Assembly: GCA_027488845.1 (NCBI GenBank)
Contig: JAIYBC010000023.1
Span: forward strand, 42,671-106,670
Source: Verrucomicrobiales bacterium
GTDB lineage: Bacteria > Verrucomicrobiota > Verrucomicrobiia > Limisphaerales > UBA9464
Reading direction: 5' to 3'
DNA length: 64,000 bases
Shown here: positions 20,320 through 29,135 of the stretch, one piece after another
How positions within the stretch are numbered: the first letter of the stretch is position 1
Layout of the letters: each line of letters opens with the position of its first letter
Notes under the pieces: generated by a model
Told to the model about the DNA's origin: nothing
The model's database searches: none
Seen by the model: only the letters and a program-made list of their open reading frames with translations
Translations under genes and position numbers: made by a program

Positions 20320-21381
20320 GTGGACCGCATCCTGGTCATCTCGCTCTCCGGAATCGGCGACACGCTCATGGCGACGCCGCTCTTCCACGAGCTGCGGCGC
20401 CAACATCCCCGGGCGCGCATCGAGGCCCTCGTCCTGTGGAAGGGGGCGCGCCAGGTACTCCTGGGCAACCCCCACGTCGACGAGGTGCATCAACATGACT
20501 TCCTCGGCGGTTCCCGGACCGGTTCCATCGCCTTCTGCCTGCGCCTACGGAAACGCCGCTACGACCTGTCGATCAACACCCACACCCAGGGTCGGCGCGG
20601 CTATCGGCTGATCGCCCGGTTGATCGGAGCCCGGGAACGCCTGAGCCACGAGTACGAGAACCAAGGTTGGCCTGACCGGTTGCTGGTCACCCGCTCCTGC
20701 CCCCAGGACTACGGGCTCCACGCGATGGAGAACAACCTGCGCCTGCTGGAGCGGATAGGACTGCGCCCGACGGATCCCGATCCGCGCTATGAGGTCTTCC
20801 TCGAACCTTCCGAGCGGGAATGGGCGGATCGGTGGTGCGCGGAAAACCTCGGCGGGGAAGGGCGCATGCTCGGCATCCATGTGGGATCCGGCGGCACCAA
20901 GAACCTGGCCCTGCGGCGTTGGCCGCTCGAGAACTGGGCCGGGCTGCTTCGCGCGCTTCCGTCCGTCCTTCCGGGGATCCGACCGGTGCTGTTCGGCGGG
21001 CCGGAAGAGGCGGCGCTGCACGCCGAACTCCGACGCTCCGGCGTCGCCTTCCAGGAAGCCAAGACCTCGACGCTGCGGGAAGCCATGGCCCTCGTCGCCC
21101 GCTGCGCGGGGTTCATCAGCGTCGACACGGTCTTCATGCACGTGGCCGCGGCCATGGAGGTTCCGCGTCAATGGGTCATCGAGACGCCGACCCTCAATCC
21201 TCCGGTCCACCCACGCCGTCGGGACTGGATCCGCATCCCGAACCCGGGCGTCGGGGGACGTCCCCTGGACTTCTACCGCTACGACGGGCGGGACATCGCC
21301 GGGAGCCCGGAAGAGCTGCGGCGGATCATGCGAAGCGTCACGGTCGACGACGCCCTGGAGTCCCTGCGGCGCGGACTCTGA
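20320..21381 (+). CDS. Glycosyltransferase family 9 (heptosyltransferase-like)
   Basis: The 353-residue protein begins MDRILVISLSGIGDTLMATPLFHELRRQHP, the GT9 N-terminal signature, and has the nucleotide-sugar-binding half with GIHVGSGGTKNLALRRWP and a late SVDTVFMHVAAAM. GT9 enzymes add heptose or related sugars to the inner core of lipopolysaccharide at the cytoplasmic face. The start is GTG at 20320. No other LPS gene adjoins it: it is divergent from the FAD gene and convergent with the arsenic operon. The acceptor sugar cannot be told from sequence. Confidence 0.88.
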   Translation: MDRILVISLSGIGDTLMATPLFHELRRQHPRARIEALVLWKGARQVLLGNPHVDEVHQHDFLGGSRTGSIAFCLRLRKRRYDLSINTHTQGRRGYRLIARLIGARERLSHEYENQGWPDRLLVTRSCPQDYGLHAMENNLRLLERIGLRPTDPDPRYEVFLEPSEREWADRWCAENLGGEGRMLGIHVGSGGTKNLALRRWPLENWAGLLRALPSVLPGIRPVLFGGPEEAALHAELRRSGVAFQEAKTSTLREAMALVARCAGFISVDTVFMHVAAAMEVPRQWVIETPTLNPPVHPRRRDWIRIPNPGVGGRPLDFYRYDGRDIAGSPEELRRIMRSVTVDDALESLRRGL

Positions 21382-21489
21382 GATCCCAGGCGGGCCCTTC
21401 GTTGCCGCTGGGTGCGTTGATGAGGGGCTCCGTCCCCCAACGGGAAATGGACGCGGCGTTGAGCGGTGGCCTGTCGCGATTTCGTCGGC

Positions 21490-22149
21490 TCAGTCCCTTG
21501 GTGCGATTGGGGGCGGTCCGAGGAGCCGGTCGATGCCCACCGCGATCCACGCCCCGATGCACGGGGCAGCCAGGTAGACCCAGAGGTGGGCGAGTTGTCC
21601 GGAGACGAGGGCGGGCCCCGTGGATCGGGCCGGGTTCATGGAGGCACCGCAGAAGGGCCCCGCGAACATCGCCTCGAGGCCGATCATGGCTCCGACGGCG
21701 ATGCCCGCCGTGATTCCCTTTTCGCGGGCGCCGGTGGAGACCCGCAGGATCACCAGCATCAGGAACAGGGTGAGCAGGATCTCCATCGCCAGCGCAGACG
21801 TCGGGGTTCCGGCGGGCACCGTCGATCCGAGGCCCTTGTGGGTTGGAAAGAGGAGGCGAAGCACGGCCGAAGCCCCGAGCGCCCCGAGGAATTGTGCGGT
21901 GGCATAGCCGGGGACTTCCTTCCAACGGAAGCGTCCTGCAATCGCGAATCCCAAGGTGACTGCGGGATTGAAATGGGCGCCCGAGAGCTCGCCGAAGGCG
22001 TAGATCAACGTCAGCACCGCGAGCCCGAAGACCAGCGCGATGCCCATGCTGCCGAACGGATGGCCGTGGAGATCGTCCACGACCACCGCACCGGTTCCCG
22101 CGAAAACCAGGAAGAACGTCCCGAGGAACTCGGCGAGCAGGCGGTTCAT
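21490..22149 (-). CDS. MIP-family channel (aquaporin/aquaglyceroporin) of the arsenic operon
   Basis: The 219-residue protein has six hydrophobic segments and two NPA boxes, HFNPAVT (residues 61-63) and SMNPARS (172-174). Aquaglyceroporins in ars operons (AqpS type) conduct arsenite or methylarsenicals. It begins 9 bases after arsM ends and is last in the arsR-arsC-arsM-aqp order, which supports a role in arsenic efflux in place of an ArsB or ACR3 pump, neither of which is present. Plain water or glycerol transport is the alternative. Confidence 0.9.
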   Translation of the reverse strand: MNRLLAEFLGTFFLVFAGTGAVVVDDLHGHPFGSMGIALVFGLAVLTLIYAFGELSGAHFNPAVTLGFAIAGRFRWKEVPGYATAQFLGALGASAVLRLLFPTHKGLGSTVPAGTPTSALAMEILLTLFLMLVILRVSTGAREKGITAGIAVGAMIGLEAMFAGPFCGASMNPARSTGPALVSGQLAHLWVYLAAPCIGAWIAVGIDRLLGPPPIAPRD

Positions 22150-22158
22150 GGTCGCGGA

Positions 22159-22974
22159 TCAGGGCTTCACGGCGGAGATGGCCGCGGAGAGGAGGAAGTC
22201 CTCGACCCGGGAGCCCGGGAGCCATTCCCGGATGAAGCTCCGGGAGGAATCCTTCGGCTCGATCCGGACCGAGACGAAGCCGGCGCCCTGGAGCATCCGT
22301 TCGAGATCGGCAATGAGCGAGGCGCCGGCCATGCAGCCGGTGTAGGCGCCCCAATCCGCCCGGACATCGGCCGGGAGCACGGCGGTCGCCACGACGTCGG
22401 ACACGGCGAGACGGCCGCCGGAGCGGAGGACGCGGAACGCCTCGCGGAAAACCCGGGGCTTGTCCGGGCTGAGGTTGATCACGCAGTTGGAGAGGATGAC
22501 GTCGACCGAGTTGTCGGCGACGGGGAGCGCCTCGATCTCGCCCAGGCGGAATTCCACGTTGGCGTGACCGGCCTTGCGGGCGTTGGCGCGGGCCTTGGCC
22601 AACATCTCGTGGGTCATGTCCACGCCGATGACAGAGCCAGTGGGACCGACTTCGCGGACCGCCAGGAAGCAGTCGAAGCCGGCGCCGGATCCGAGGTCGA
22701 GCACGGTCTGGCCGGGCCGGAGGGAGGCGATTGCGTGCGGGTTGCCGCACCCGAGCCCGAGGTTGGCGCCTGCAGGGGCTGCGTCGGCCTGTTCCTTCGA
22801 GTAGCCGAGGCTCTCGGCGTCGGTCGAAAGCTCTCCACCGCAGCACCGTTCCTGCGGTGCACAGCAGCCGGAGTCGGCGGCAACCGCGTCCAAGGCGATC
22901 CTTCCGTAGCGTTGGCGGACCTGGTCGCGGATGGCGTCGGCGGGAAGCGTGTTGAGATCGATCGGGGTGTTCAT
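22159..22974 (-). CDS. arsM: Arsenite S-adenosylmethionine methyltransferase
   Basis: The 271-residue protein contains the SAM-binding motif VLDLGSGAGFDCFLA (residues 91-105), acidic GVDMTHEML, and cysteines expected for As(III) binding: Cys76 in LGLGCGNP, Cys164 in LSNCVINLSPDK and Cys214 in YTGCMAGA. An extra pair of cysteine couples, CCAPQERCC (37-45), sits at the N-terminus. ArsM methylates arsenite to mono-, di- and trimethyl species in the cytosol. I use ATG 22974 (MNTPIDLNTLP). It lies 46 bases after arsC and 9 before the aquaporin gene. Confidence 0.93.
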   Translation of the reverse strand: MNTPIDLNTLPADAIRDQVRQRYGRIALDAVAADSGCCAPQERCCGGELSTDAESLGYSKEQADAAPAGANLGLGCGNPHAIASLRPGQTVLDLGSGAGFDCFLAVREVGPTGSVIGVDMTHEMLAKARANARKAGHANVEFRLGEIEALPVADNSVDVILSNCVINLSPDKPRVFREAFRVLRSGGRLAVSDVVATAVLPADVRADWGAYTGCMAGASLIADLERMLQGAGFVSVRIEPKDSSRSFIREWLPGSRVEDFLLSAAISAVKP

Positions 22975-23020
22975 CTTCGAAATGGAAAGCCGTTTGGGTT
23001 CGTCGGTTGGGTATGGCGGA

Positions 23021-23473
23021 TCAGCCGCGCGCGGCGGCCTCGTCCTGGCGTCCGCGGGCATAGGCGGTGAAGACCGCGCGGATCTCGTCGCGCACACGCC
23101 GGAACACCGCGAGCTTCTCCTCCTCGGTTCCGACGGCATGGGCCGGGTCCTCGAACGGCCAATGGTGCCGGTTGAGCTGGCCCGGATAGACCGGACAGAC
23201 CTGGTCGGCATGGCCACACACCGTGATCACCGTCTCGATCCGGTCCGCGAGGAACAGCTCCATGTGCTTGGACTGGTGCGCGGAGATGTCGATGCCGATC
23301 TCCCCCATGACCCGGATGGCGAGCGGATGGACGTAGCCGGACGGTTTGGATCCGGCGCTGACCACCTCGAAACGGCCCCGGGATTCCGCCCGGAGTATGC
23401 CTTCGGCGAGATGGCTGCGGCAGGAGTTGCCGGTGCAGAGGATGAGGATCTTCGGAAGCATGACGTCGCTCAT
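23021..23473 (-). CDS. arsC: Arsenate reductase, low-molecular-weight phosphatase type
   Basis: The 150-residue protein has the CX5R phosphatase loop LCTGNSCRS (Cys13-Arg19) and the redox pair Cys86/Cys93 in [10 protein letters not shown], with the CX6C spacing of thioredoxin-coupled ArsC of the Staphylococcus/Bacillus class. HWPFEDPA corresponds to the conserved HWGFDDP. It reduces arsenate to arsenite for ArsM and the channel. The ATG at 23473 overlaps the arsR stop (ATGA), indicating coupling; MLPKI four codons later is an alternative start. Confidence 0.93.
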   Translation of the reverse strand: MSDVMLPKILILCTGNSCRSHLAEGILRAESRGRFEVVSAGSKPSGYVHPLAIRVMGEIGIDISAHQSKHMELFLADRIETVITVCGHADQVCPVYPGQLNRHHWPFEDPAHAVGTEEEKLAVFRRVRDEIRAVFTAYARGRQDEAAARG

Positions 23474-23865
23474 GGATTCGGTTTCGTTCGGAAGTGGATC
23501 GCCGAGGGTTCCCGCGTTCCGGCACGCGGCCCCGATGGACAGCAGTCCTGGAGTCGGGCGGCGAGTCGGCGCTGGTCCTCGCAGAAGAGGGGGATCTCCC
23601 GGGTGCAGTCCTGGAGGCAGGCGAGGTGACGCCGCAACTCCGGGGGGGCGGGTTCGACCAGACGGTAGATCCGCCATTTGCCCTCACGCGTGGCGGTGAC
23701 CAGGCCATGACGACGGAGATAGCCGAGGTGCTTCGACACGGCCACCTGGCCCATGTCGAGGACCTCCTGAAGGTGACAAACGCACAGGGGACCCGCCTGC
23801 AACAGGTTCAACAGCCTCAATCGCGTCTCGTCGCAAAGGCACTGGTAGATCTCCACCAACCTCAT
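23470..23865 (-). CDS. arsR: ArsR-family arsenic-responsive repressor
   Basis: The 131-residue winged-helix protein has LCVCHL (Cys28 and Cys30), the As(III)-binding pair in helix alpha-3 seen in classical ArsR (consensus ELCVCDL), followed by the recognition helix region [17 protein letters not shown]. It has additional C-terminal cysteines (LACLQDC, RLQDCCP) of unknown meaning. It heads the arsenic operon. A perfect inverted repeat, CATATTC-N8-GAATATG, overlaps its start codon and is the likely operator, implying autorepression relieved by arsenite. Confidence 0.93.
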   Translation of the reverse strand: MRLVEIYQCLCDETRLRLLNLLQAGPLCVCHLQEVLDMGQVAVSKHLGYLRRHGLVTATREGKWRIYRLVEPAPPELRRHLACLQDCTREIPLFCEDQRRLAARLQDCCPSGPRAGTREPSAIHFRTKPNP

Positions 23866-23884
23866 ATTCTCTTAACGGAATATG
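23863..23884. promoter_or_regulatory. Predicted ArsR operator overlapping the arsR start
   Basis: A perfect 7-bp inverted repeat, CATATTC and GAATATG separated by 8 bases, spans 23863-23884. The CAT at 23863-23865 is the complement of the arsR ATG. Its AT-rich half sites resemble ArsR/SmtB operators and stand out in GC-rich DNA. Repressor bound here would cover the ribosome-binding and initiation region; the arsR transcript may have a very short leader. Confidence 0.7.
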
Positions 23885-24135
23885 AATGGCCGCGATGCAG
23901 TGTCCAAGGAAAACTGGCGGCGTGAGTGGTCCGCGAAGGGAAGCTGAGGGGAACTCAGGCGGAATGGGCCGGAACTCGAAGCTGCAAAACCGTGGGGAAA
24001 GGTTAGGAAACCTCGGGTTTTGTCCGAGCGAGTCCTGGTGCTGGCATTTTCGGGCCGCGTTTGGATCCGTTTCCGGCTCCCAGGTTGGCGTCCCTGCGAT
24101 TTTGCTGAGGTCCGTTTCCTCCCGGTTCCAGCGGA

Positions 24136-24768
24136 TCAGGAACGGGCGGCGATCTCCACGAAGTTGCCGAGGAGGCGCAGGCCGTTCTCCTGGCTTTTCT
24201 CCGGATGGAACTGGGTGGCGAACACGTTGTCGCGCCAGACGGAAGAGGCGAAGGGCGTCCCGTAGGTGGTGCGTGTGGCGATGACCGAGGGATCCTCGGG
24301 ACGCGGATGATAGGAGTGGACGAAGTAGAACCAGCTGCCGTCGGGGATCCCGCGGTACAGCGGGCAGTCGGGACGGGTGAGTTCGATCTGGTTCCATCCG
24401 ATCTGCGGGATCTTCAGGCGGGGTTCCTCGGCGGTCGGCTGGAAGCGGACCACGGGTCCACGAAGGATGCCGAGACCGAGCGCGCAGGAGTTGAATTCCT
24501 CGCTGCGGTCGAAGAGCGCCTGGTATCCGACGCAGATGCCGAGGAAGGGGCGTCCTTCGGCGATCCAGTTGCGGACGCCCTCGAGCAGTTCCTGGCGCCG
24601 GAGTGCATGGATGCAGTCGTCGAAGGCGCCGACGCCGGGCAGGACCACGCCCTGGGCTCCGCGCATCCCCTCGGCCGTGCGGGTGCGATGCACCTCGGCG
24701 CCGACCCTTCGAAGGGCCTTCTCGACGCTGCGGATGTTGCCGGAATCGTAATCGAGGAGTGCGATCAC
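24136..24768 (-). CDS. hisH: Imidazole glycerol phosphate synthase glutaminase subunit HisH
   Basis: The 210-residue class I glutamine amidotransferase has nucleophile Cys79 in FLGICVGYQALFDRSEE and the His188/Glu190 pair in QFHPEKSQ. N-terminal IALLDYDSGNIRSVEKAL is the HisH signature. It supplies ammonia to HisF for imidazole glycerol phosphate synthesis in histidine biosynthesis. No other his gene is near, so the pathway is dispersed in this genome. It follows a small membrane-protein gene after a hairpin. Confidence 0.95.
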   Translation of the reverse strand: MIALLDYDSGNIRSVEKALRRVGAEVHRTRTAEGMRGAQGVVLPGVGAFDDCIHALRRQELLEGVRNWIAEGRPFLGICVGYQALFDRSEEFNSCALGLGILRGPVVRFQPTAEEPRLKIPQIGWNQIELTRPDCPLYRGIPDGSWFYFVHSYHPRPEDPSVIATRTTYGTPFASSVWRDNVFATQFHPEKSQENGLRLLGNFVEIAARS

Positions 24769-24806
24769 CGCGGGGACCCTAGCGACCGGCGGGGCTTGGG
24801 TCCATG

Positions 24807-24837
24807 CGGCAGGCGCCGGGAGTTCCGACGCCTGCCG
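24807..24837 (-). terminator. Hairpin between the PLDc_N-like gene and hisH
   Basis: A perfect 9-bp stem, CGGCAGGCG paired with CGCCTGCCG, has a 13-base loop. There is no T-tract on either side, so it is a weak intrinsic terminator or an RNA-stability element for the upstream minus-strand gene. Confidence 0.45.
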
Positions 24838-24855
24838 TTGGAGGTGGAACCCGGT

Positions 24856-25113
24856 TCAGGCCGAAGCCGGAGTCACGCCGGGACGCAGGTGCCGGTTGCG
24901 TCCGAAGACGAAGTAGAGGATCGAGCCGATCACCGGCACGAACCAGACCACGGCGGTCCACAGCACACGACCGGTGGGGCTGTTCCGGTTGTTGCGGATG
25001 CTGTCGATGAGCATCCAGATCCAGAACGCGAAGGTGGCGACGGCCAGCGGGATGCAGACCAGCGCCAGCAGCACCAGCACGAGTCCGAAGGCGACATCAA
25101 TCAGGGCGAACAT
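24856..25113 (-). CDS. Small membrane protein with PLDc_N-like domain
   Basis: The 85-residue protein has two hydrophobic segments, LVLVLLALVCIPLAVATFAFWIW split at the membrane edge and VLWTAVVWFVPVIGSILYFVFG, with the loop pattern IDSIRNNRN between them. This matches the phospholipase D nuclease N-terminal (PLDc_N) family of short bacterial membrane proteins. I start at ATG 25113 because AAAGGAAA lies just upstream, one of the few visible Shine-Dalgarno-like sequences here; an upstream ATG at 25149 would add 12 polar residues. The role is unknown. Confidence 0.75.
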   Translation of the reverse strand: MFALIDVAFGLVLVLLALVCIPLAVATFAFWIWMLIDSIRNNRNSPTGRVLWTAVVWFVPVIGSILYFVFGRNRHLRPGVTPASA

Positions 25114-25169
25114 GGGTTTCCTTTCTCTTTGTTCCGACGCCGGAAACACCCGTGAAACACGGTAAGGTT

Positions 25170-26336
25170 TCAGCCAATCGGAGCGTCCGCCGGGCCGGCC
25201 GAGGCGAGTTCCCGTTCGGTCCTCAGGCGGAGCTGACCGCAGGCGGCGTCGATGTCATGGCCCTTTTCCAGACGGAGCGTGGTGACGATGCCCTCCTTCT
25301 GGACCACTTCCGCGAAGGCGGTGCAACGGCGTTCGTCCGGGCGCTTCCAGGGCAGTCCCTCGACCGTGTTGTAGGGGATGAGGTTGACCTTGGCGTGGAG
25401 GCGTCGGGCGAGGGCGGCCAGGACCGGGGCCTCGGAGAGCGCGTCATTGACTCCCTCGATGAGGATGTACTCGAGGGTGATCATCTTGCCCTTCCTCGCG
25501 ACGTAGTGCTGGCAGGCGGCGGTCAGGTCGGCGAGCGGGTGCTTCCGGTTGACCGGCATGATCTGGCTGCGGACGGCATCGGTGGCGCCATGGAGGGAGA
25601 TCGCGAGACGGAACTGCTCCGGCTCCTCGGCGAGCTGGCGGATCTTCGGCACCACGCCGCTGGTGGAGATGGTGATCTTCCGGGCGCCGATGTTGCCGCC
25701 CCACGGGGCGTTGAGCAGCCGTAGGGCGGCGAGGAGGTTGTCGTAGTTGGCCAGGGGTTCGCCCATCCCCATGATGACCAGGTTGTTGATCAGGCGGTCT
25801 CCCGTGGTGGCGGCCCGTGCCTCTGCGGGCTGTTCGGTGTGCCAGCGTTCGATCCCGAGGATCTGGCCGACGATCTCCCACGGTTCGAGGTTCCGCTTCC
25901 ATCCCTCCAGTCCGCTCGCGCAGAAGCGGCAGCCATAGGCGCAGCCGACCTGGGTGGAGACGCAGAGCGTGTGGCGGTCCGCGGCCTCGCCGTAGAGGGC
26001 CGGGTTGGCGGGGATGAGCACGCTTTCGACGAAGGAGCCGTCACGAAGACGCCAGAGGAACTTCTGCGTGGTGTCCTTCGAACCCTGTTTGCGCACCAGC
26101 TCCAGGCGGCCCAGGGACCAGCGTTCCGCCAGCCGGTCCCTCAGGCCCCGCGGGAGGTTGGTCATCGAGTCCCAGCCGGTGGCCCGACGCGGGTAAAGCC
26201 AGCCGAGGAGCTGTTCCAGCCGATAGGCGGGCTGCTGCCATTCGGCGAACGCGGCGGCGAGGATCGCGTGGGGCTGGTTGCGGATGTCAGGAAGAACCTG
26301 GGCCTGGGAGGCTTCGGAAGGGAGCTGGGAAGTCAT
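25170..26336 (-). CDS. rlmN: RlmN, 23S rRNA adenine-2503 C2-methyltransferase
   Basis: The 388-residue radical-SAM enzyme carries the CX3CX2C cluster motif at Cys132/Cys136/Cys139 (QVGCAYGCRFCASGLEG), the NNLVIMGMGEPLANYDN and ISTSGVVPKIRQLA blocks, and the C-terminal cysteine in DAACGQLR used in catalysis. RlmN methylates A2503 of 23S rRNA and A37 of some tRNAs. It starts 19 bases downstream of rex, suggesting one transcript. Confidence 0.96.
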   Translation of the reverse strand: MTSQLPSEASQAQVLPDIRNQPHAILAAAFAEWQQPAYRLEQLLGWLYPRRATGWDSMTNLPRGLRDRLAERWSLGRLELVRKQGSKDTTQKFLWRLRDGSFVESVLIPANPALYGEAADRHTLCVSTQVGCAYGCRFCASGLEGWKRNLEPWEIVGQILGIERWHTEQPAEARAATTGDRLINNLVIMGMGEPLANYDNLLAALRLLNAPWGGNIGARKITISTSGVVPKIRQLAEEPEQFRLAISLHGATDAVRSQIMPVNRKHPLADLTAACQHYVARKGKMITLEYILIEGVNDALSEAPVLAALARRLHAKVNLIPYNTVEGLPWKRPDERRCTAFAEVVQKEGIVTTLRLEKGHDIDAACGQLRLRTERELASAGPADAPIG

Positions 26337-26355
26337 CGGATGCGGGCCCGGCGGG

Positions 26356-27039
26356 TCAATCCTGGAGGAAATAGCTGAGGTTCTCGAGCTCGATGGCGAG
26401 GTTCACGTTGCTGAGCGCGACATGCTCCGGGACAGCGGGGACGATGGGGGCGAAGTTGAGGATGCCGAGGATGCCGGCGCCGACGAGCGCGTTCGCGACC
26501 TCTTGGGCTGCGGCGGCGGGCACGGCGAGGATGGCCATGCGGACTCCGAGGCGGGAGGTGATCTCGGGCAGGCGGCTCATCGGATACAGCGGGACCCGCA
26601 GTTCGCCTCCACGTTGGCGTTCCGGATCCTGGTCGAACGCCGCGACGATCTCGAATCCTTCGGGCCCGAAGCCCTGGTACTGGACGAGCGCGCTTCCAAG
26701 GTTGCCCACACCGACCAGGACGACCGGTTGAAGCCGGTTGGTGCCGAGGTGCGCGGTGATCATGCGGGCCAGCTGGTCGACATCGTAGCCGAGTCCACGG
26801 GTGCCGAATTGTCCGAGGTAGGTCAGGTCCTTGCGCAGTTGTGTCGGCTTCACGCCGGCCGCACGCGCGAGCGCCTCGCTGCTGACGGTGGTGATCTGGT
26901 TGGACTTCAGCCGTTGGAGGCAGCGGAGGTACAGCGAGAGGCGATAGACGGTCTTCCTCGGGATCTCGGTCTTGGTCGCTTTCTTCAACGCGGCGCCAAG
27001 GTAGGGAACCGGCCGGTGGCGGCAAGCGCCGGACGGCAT
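26356..27039 (-). CDS. rex: Rex, redox-sensing transcriptional repressor
   Basis: The 227-residue frame has the Rex winged-helix N-terminus (IPRKTVYRLSLYLRCLQRL, then VKPTQLRKDLTYLGQFGTRG) and a Rossmann domain with VVLVGVGNLGSALVQYQGF for NAD(H). C-terminal LNFAPIVPAVPE and VNLAIELENLSYFL complete the family pattern. Rex senses the NADH/NAD+ ratio and represses fermentation and respiration genes. I give ATG 27039; TTG at 26988 (KKATKTEIPR) is an alternative that fits the usual length better. Confidence 0.93.
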   Translation of the reverse strand: MPSGACRHRPVPYLGAALKKATKTEIPRKTVYRLSLYLRCLQRLKSNQITTVSSEALARAAGVKPTQLRKDLTYLGQFGTRGLGYDVDQLARMITAHLGTNRLQPVVLVGVGNLGSALVQYQGFGPEGFEIVAAFDQDPERQRGGELRVPLYPMSRLPEITSRLGVRMAILAVPAAAAQEVANALVGAGILGILNFAPIVPAVPEHVALSNVNLAIELENLSYFLQD

Positions 27040-27114
27040 TGCTGCTGCTAGGAATGGACCGCGCCCGAAAATTGGGCTTTCACCGCCATGCACGTTTGTC
27101 ACCCTCCCTCGATC

Positions 27115-28059
27115 ATGCGTCTGCTCCAGGCCGCAATCCTCTGCTGTCTTTGCCTTCTTTCCGCTTGGGCTGCGGAAGTCCGTACCATCACCGGCGATGC
27201 CTATGAGGGGGAGGTCTCCGCGGCGGATCCGGATGGTTTGGTGATCCGCCTCAAGACCGGCGGCTTCTCCCCGCGCCTTGACTGGGCGAAACTGGACGAA
27301 GCGACGTTGAAGGCGTTGGCGGACCATCCGAAGGCCCGGAAGTTCGTGGAACCGCTGATCGAGCCGCCGGCCGAGGAGATCGCCCGGGCCGAGGCCCGCA
27401 AGATCGACGTTCGCCAGCCGACCCGCGCCGAACGGCCCAACCCCGAACTGGCGGGGCGCGGCGTCTATGCGGCGTTGACCACACCGAACGGCTTGATCCT
27501 GATCGGTGCCCTATTCCTCGCGAATCTCTATGCCGGTTATGAGATCGCGCGTTTCCGTTGGCGTCCCGTGCCGCTCGTCTGTGGTCTTTCCGCGGTGCTG
27601 CCGGTGGTGGGACCGCTGATCTTCCTCCTGCTCCCGCGCCGCGAGGAAGAGGCCGAGGTCAATGCCACGGAGGAGGCGGCTGCCGCGCAGCAGTTGAACG
27701 TTCCGCCGCCCGCTGCGGCGCCTGCCGCGCCCGCCGCCCATGGCGCCTCGGGCCTCGGCATCTCGAAGCACGCCGCCGCCGGCCCCGCCCAGGATCTGCC
27801 CCGCGTGTTCAAGCGTGGTGAAACCACCTTCAACCGTCGGTTCTTCGAAACCCAGTTCCCCTCCTTCTTCCGGGTGGTGGCCAGCGAGGCCGACAAGGAT
27901 CTGGTCATCGAAGTGTCGACCTCGAAGGGCGCCGTGGTTGGAACCCGGATCAGCCGGATCAGTGCGACGGACGTCCATCTCCGGACCGCGGATTCGTCGG
28001 AGGTGGGCGTGGAGTTCGCGCAGGTCCTGGAGGTCAAGCTCCGCACGAAGGACGCCTGA
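27115..28059 (+). CDS. Membrane protein of unknown function with signal peptide
   Basis: The 314-residue protein starts at ATG 27115 with a signal sequence (MRLLQAAILCCLCLLSAWA). A short domain, ITGDAYEGEVSAADPDGLVIRLKTGG, resembles the SHD1/SH3-like repeats of PVC secreted proteins. Two membrane segments follow (LILIGALFLANLYAGYEIA and LVCGLSAVLPVVGPLIFLLL), then an Ala/Pro-rich linker and a C-terminal domain beginning RGETTFNRRFFETQFPSFFR. I do not recognise the family. It ends 12 bases before the adenylate kinase gene, so the two may be co-transcribed. Confidence 0.8.
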   Translation: MRLLQAAILCCLCLLSAWAAEVRTITGDAYEGEVSAADPDGLVIRLKTGGFSPRLDWAKLDEATLKALADHPKARKFVEPLIEPPAEEIARAEARKIDVRQPTRAERPNPELAGRGVYAALTTPNGLILIGALFLANLYAGYEIARFRWRPVPLVCGLSAVLPVVGPLIFLLLPRREEEAEVNATEEAAAAQQLNVPPPAAAPAAPAAHGASGLGISKHAAAGPAQDLPRVFKRGETTFNRRFFETQFPSFFRVVASEADKDLVIEVSTSKGAVVGTRISRISATDVHLRTADSSEVGVEFAQVLEVKLRTKDA

Positions 28060-28071
28060 TTCCGGTCATCC

Positions 28072-28710
28072 ATGAAATATCGGGCGATTCTGTTGTTCGG
28101 GGCACCGGGAGCCGGGAAGGGGACCCAAGGCAAGATCCTGGGTCAGATTCCCAACTTCGTGCACTTCTCCTGCGGCGATGCGTTTCGAAACCTGCGGGTC
28201 GATTCACCGCTGGGGCGCGTTTTCGTGGAATACGCCTCCAATGGACGGTTGGTTCCGGACGAGCCGACGATCGAATTGTGGAAGCGCTCGATCGAGGGCC
28301 TGACCGCGACCGGAAGATTCAATCCCGAGGCGGACACGCTGCTGCTCGACGGCATTCCGCGGAATCCGCGTCAGGCTGAAATCATGCGGGACCTGATCGA
28401 GGTTAAGGCGATCTTCAATCTGTTCTGTCCCGTGCTGGACAAACTCGTGGTGCGCCTCCAGCGGCGTGCCCTGAAGGAGAACCGGTTGGACGACGCCAAC
28501 ATCGAGACGATCCGCAGCCGGCTTGAAACCTACAAGAAGGAGACCCGGGCCGTCCTTGAATGCTATCCCGACACTCTCATCCACCAGATCGACTCGACGC
28601 AGGAACCGATGTTTGTACTGCTCGACATCCTGAAGGTAATCGCGCAGATTCCGAAGCCGGCGGTGAGTGATGGCGGGACGGTCTACCTTCCCGCGAGCAC
28701 TCCTCGCTGA
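28072..28710 (+). CDS. adk: Adenylate kinase family nucleoside monophosphate kinase
   Basis: The 212-residue protein has the P-loop LLFGAPGAGKGTQGKIL, the NMP-binding NFVHFSCGDAFRNL, DGIPRNPRQAE (family DGFPR) and RRALKENRLDDAN in the LID position with no zinc-finger insert. Adenylate kinases interconvert ATP plus AMP and two ADP. The DGIPRN variant and short LID differ slightly from housekeeping Adk, so another NMP specificity or a second Adk paralogue is possible. Confidence 0.88.
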   Translation: MKYRAILLFGAPGAGKGTQGKILGQIPNFVHFSCGDAFRNLRVDSPLGRVFVEYASNGRLVPDEPTIELWKRSIEGLTATGRFNPEADTLLLDGIPRNPRQAEIMRDLIEVKAIFNLFCPVLDKLVVRLQRRALKENRLDDANIETIRSRLETYKKETRAVLECYPDTLIHQIDSTQEPMFVLLDILKVIAQIPKPAVSDGGTVYLPASTPR

Positions 28711-28771
28711 CCCTCGGGCGTCCGATGGCGGATCCGGCGGTGATCGGGGTCCAAAGGTGGACTTCGAAAAA

Positions 28772-28796
28772 CGGGCATCGGCCCGGTTCTTTTCTT
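28772..28796 (+). terminator. Predicted intrinsic terminator after adk
   Basis: A 5-bp stem CGGGC/GCCCG with an ATCG tetraloop is followed by GTTCTTTTCTT. The stem is short but the T-rich tail and its position 60 bases past the adk stop support termination. Confidence 0.5.
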
Positions 28797-28855
28797 GCAA
28801 TTCGGATTGAGGTTCTGGAAGGGCTGGTGACGGAACGGTTTTTTCCAGAAACGCG

Positions 28856-28886
28856 TTGACACAGCGCCGCCTGATTTTTAAGTAAT
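28856..28886 (+). promoter_or_regulatory. Predicted sigma-70-type promoter for tRNA-Thr-tuf
   Basis: A consensus TTGACA lies at 28856-28861. The -10 region is poorer: AGTAAT at 28881-28886, with a 19-base spacer, is the best match. It lies about 110 bases before tRNA-Thr in a locally AT-rich stretch, as expected for a strong stable-RNA/tuf promoter. Confidence 0.55.
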
Positions 28887-28998
28887 CGGGCTCAATTTAA
28901 GAGTTGCAGGCAGCGAGACTGGTTTTCAGCTCTTGTAGTACTGGAAACCGAGCCTTTTTGTCGTCGCGAGGCGGCAAGGTTGCCGATTTCTGCTTAAA

Positions 28999-29074
<76 letters not shown>

Positions 29075-29135
29075 GCAGGGAGCAGGCAGGTAACTTTTCG
29101 GTTGGCAAAACGAGAACTGTTTAACGACACGACAC

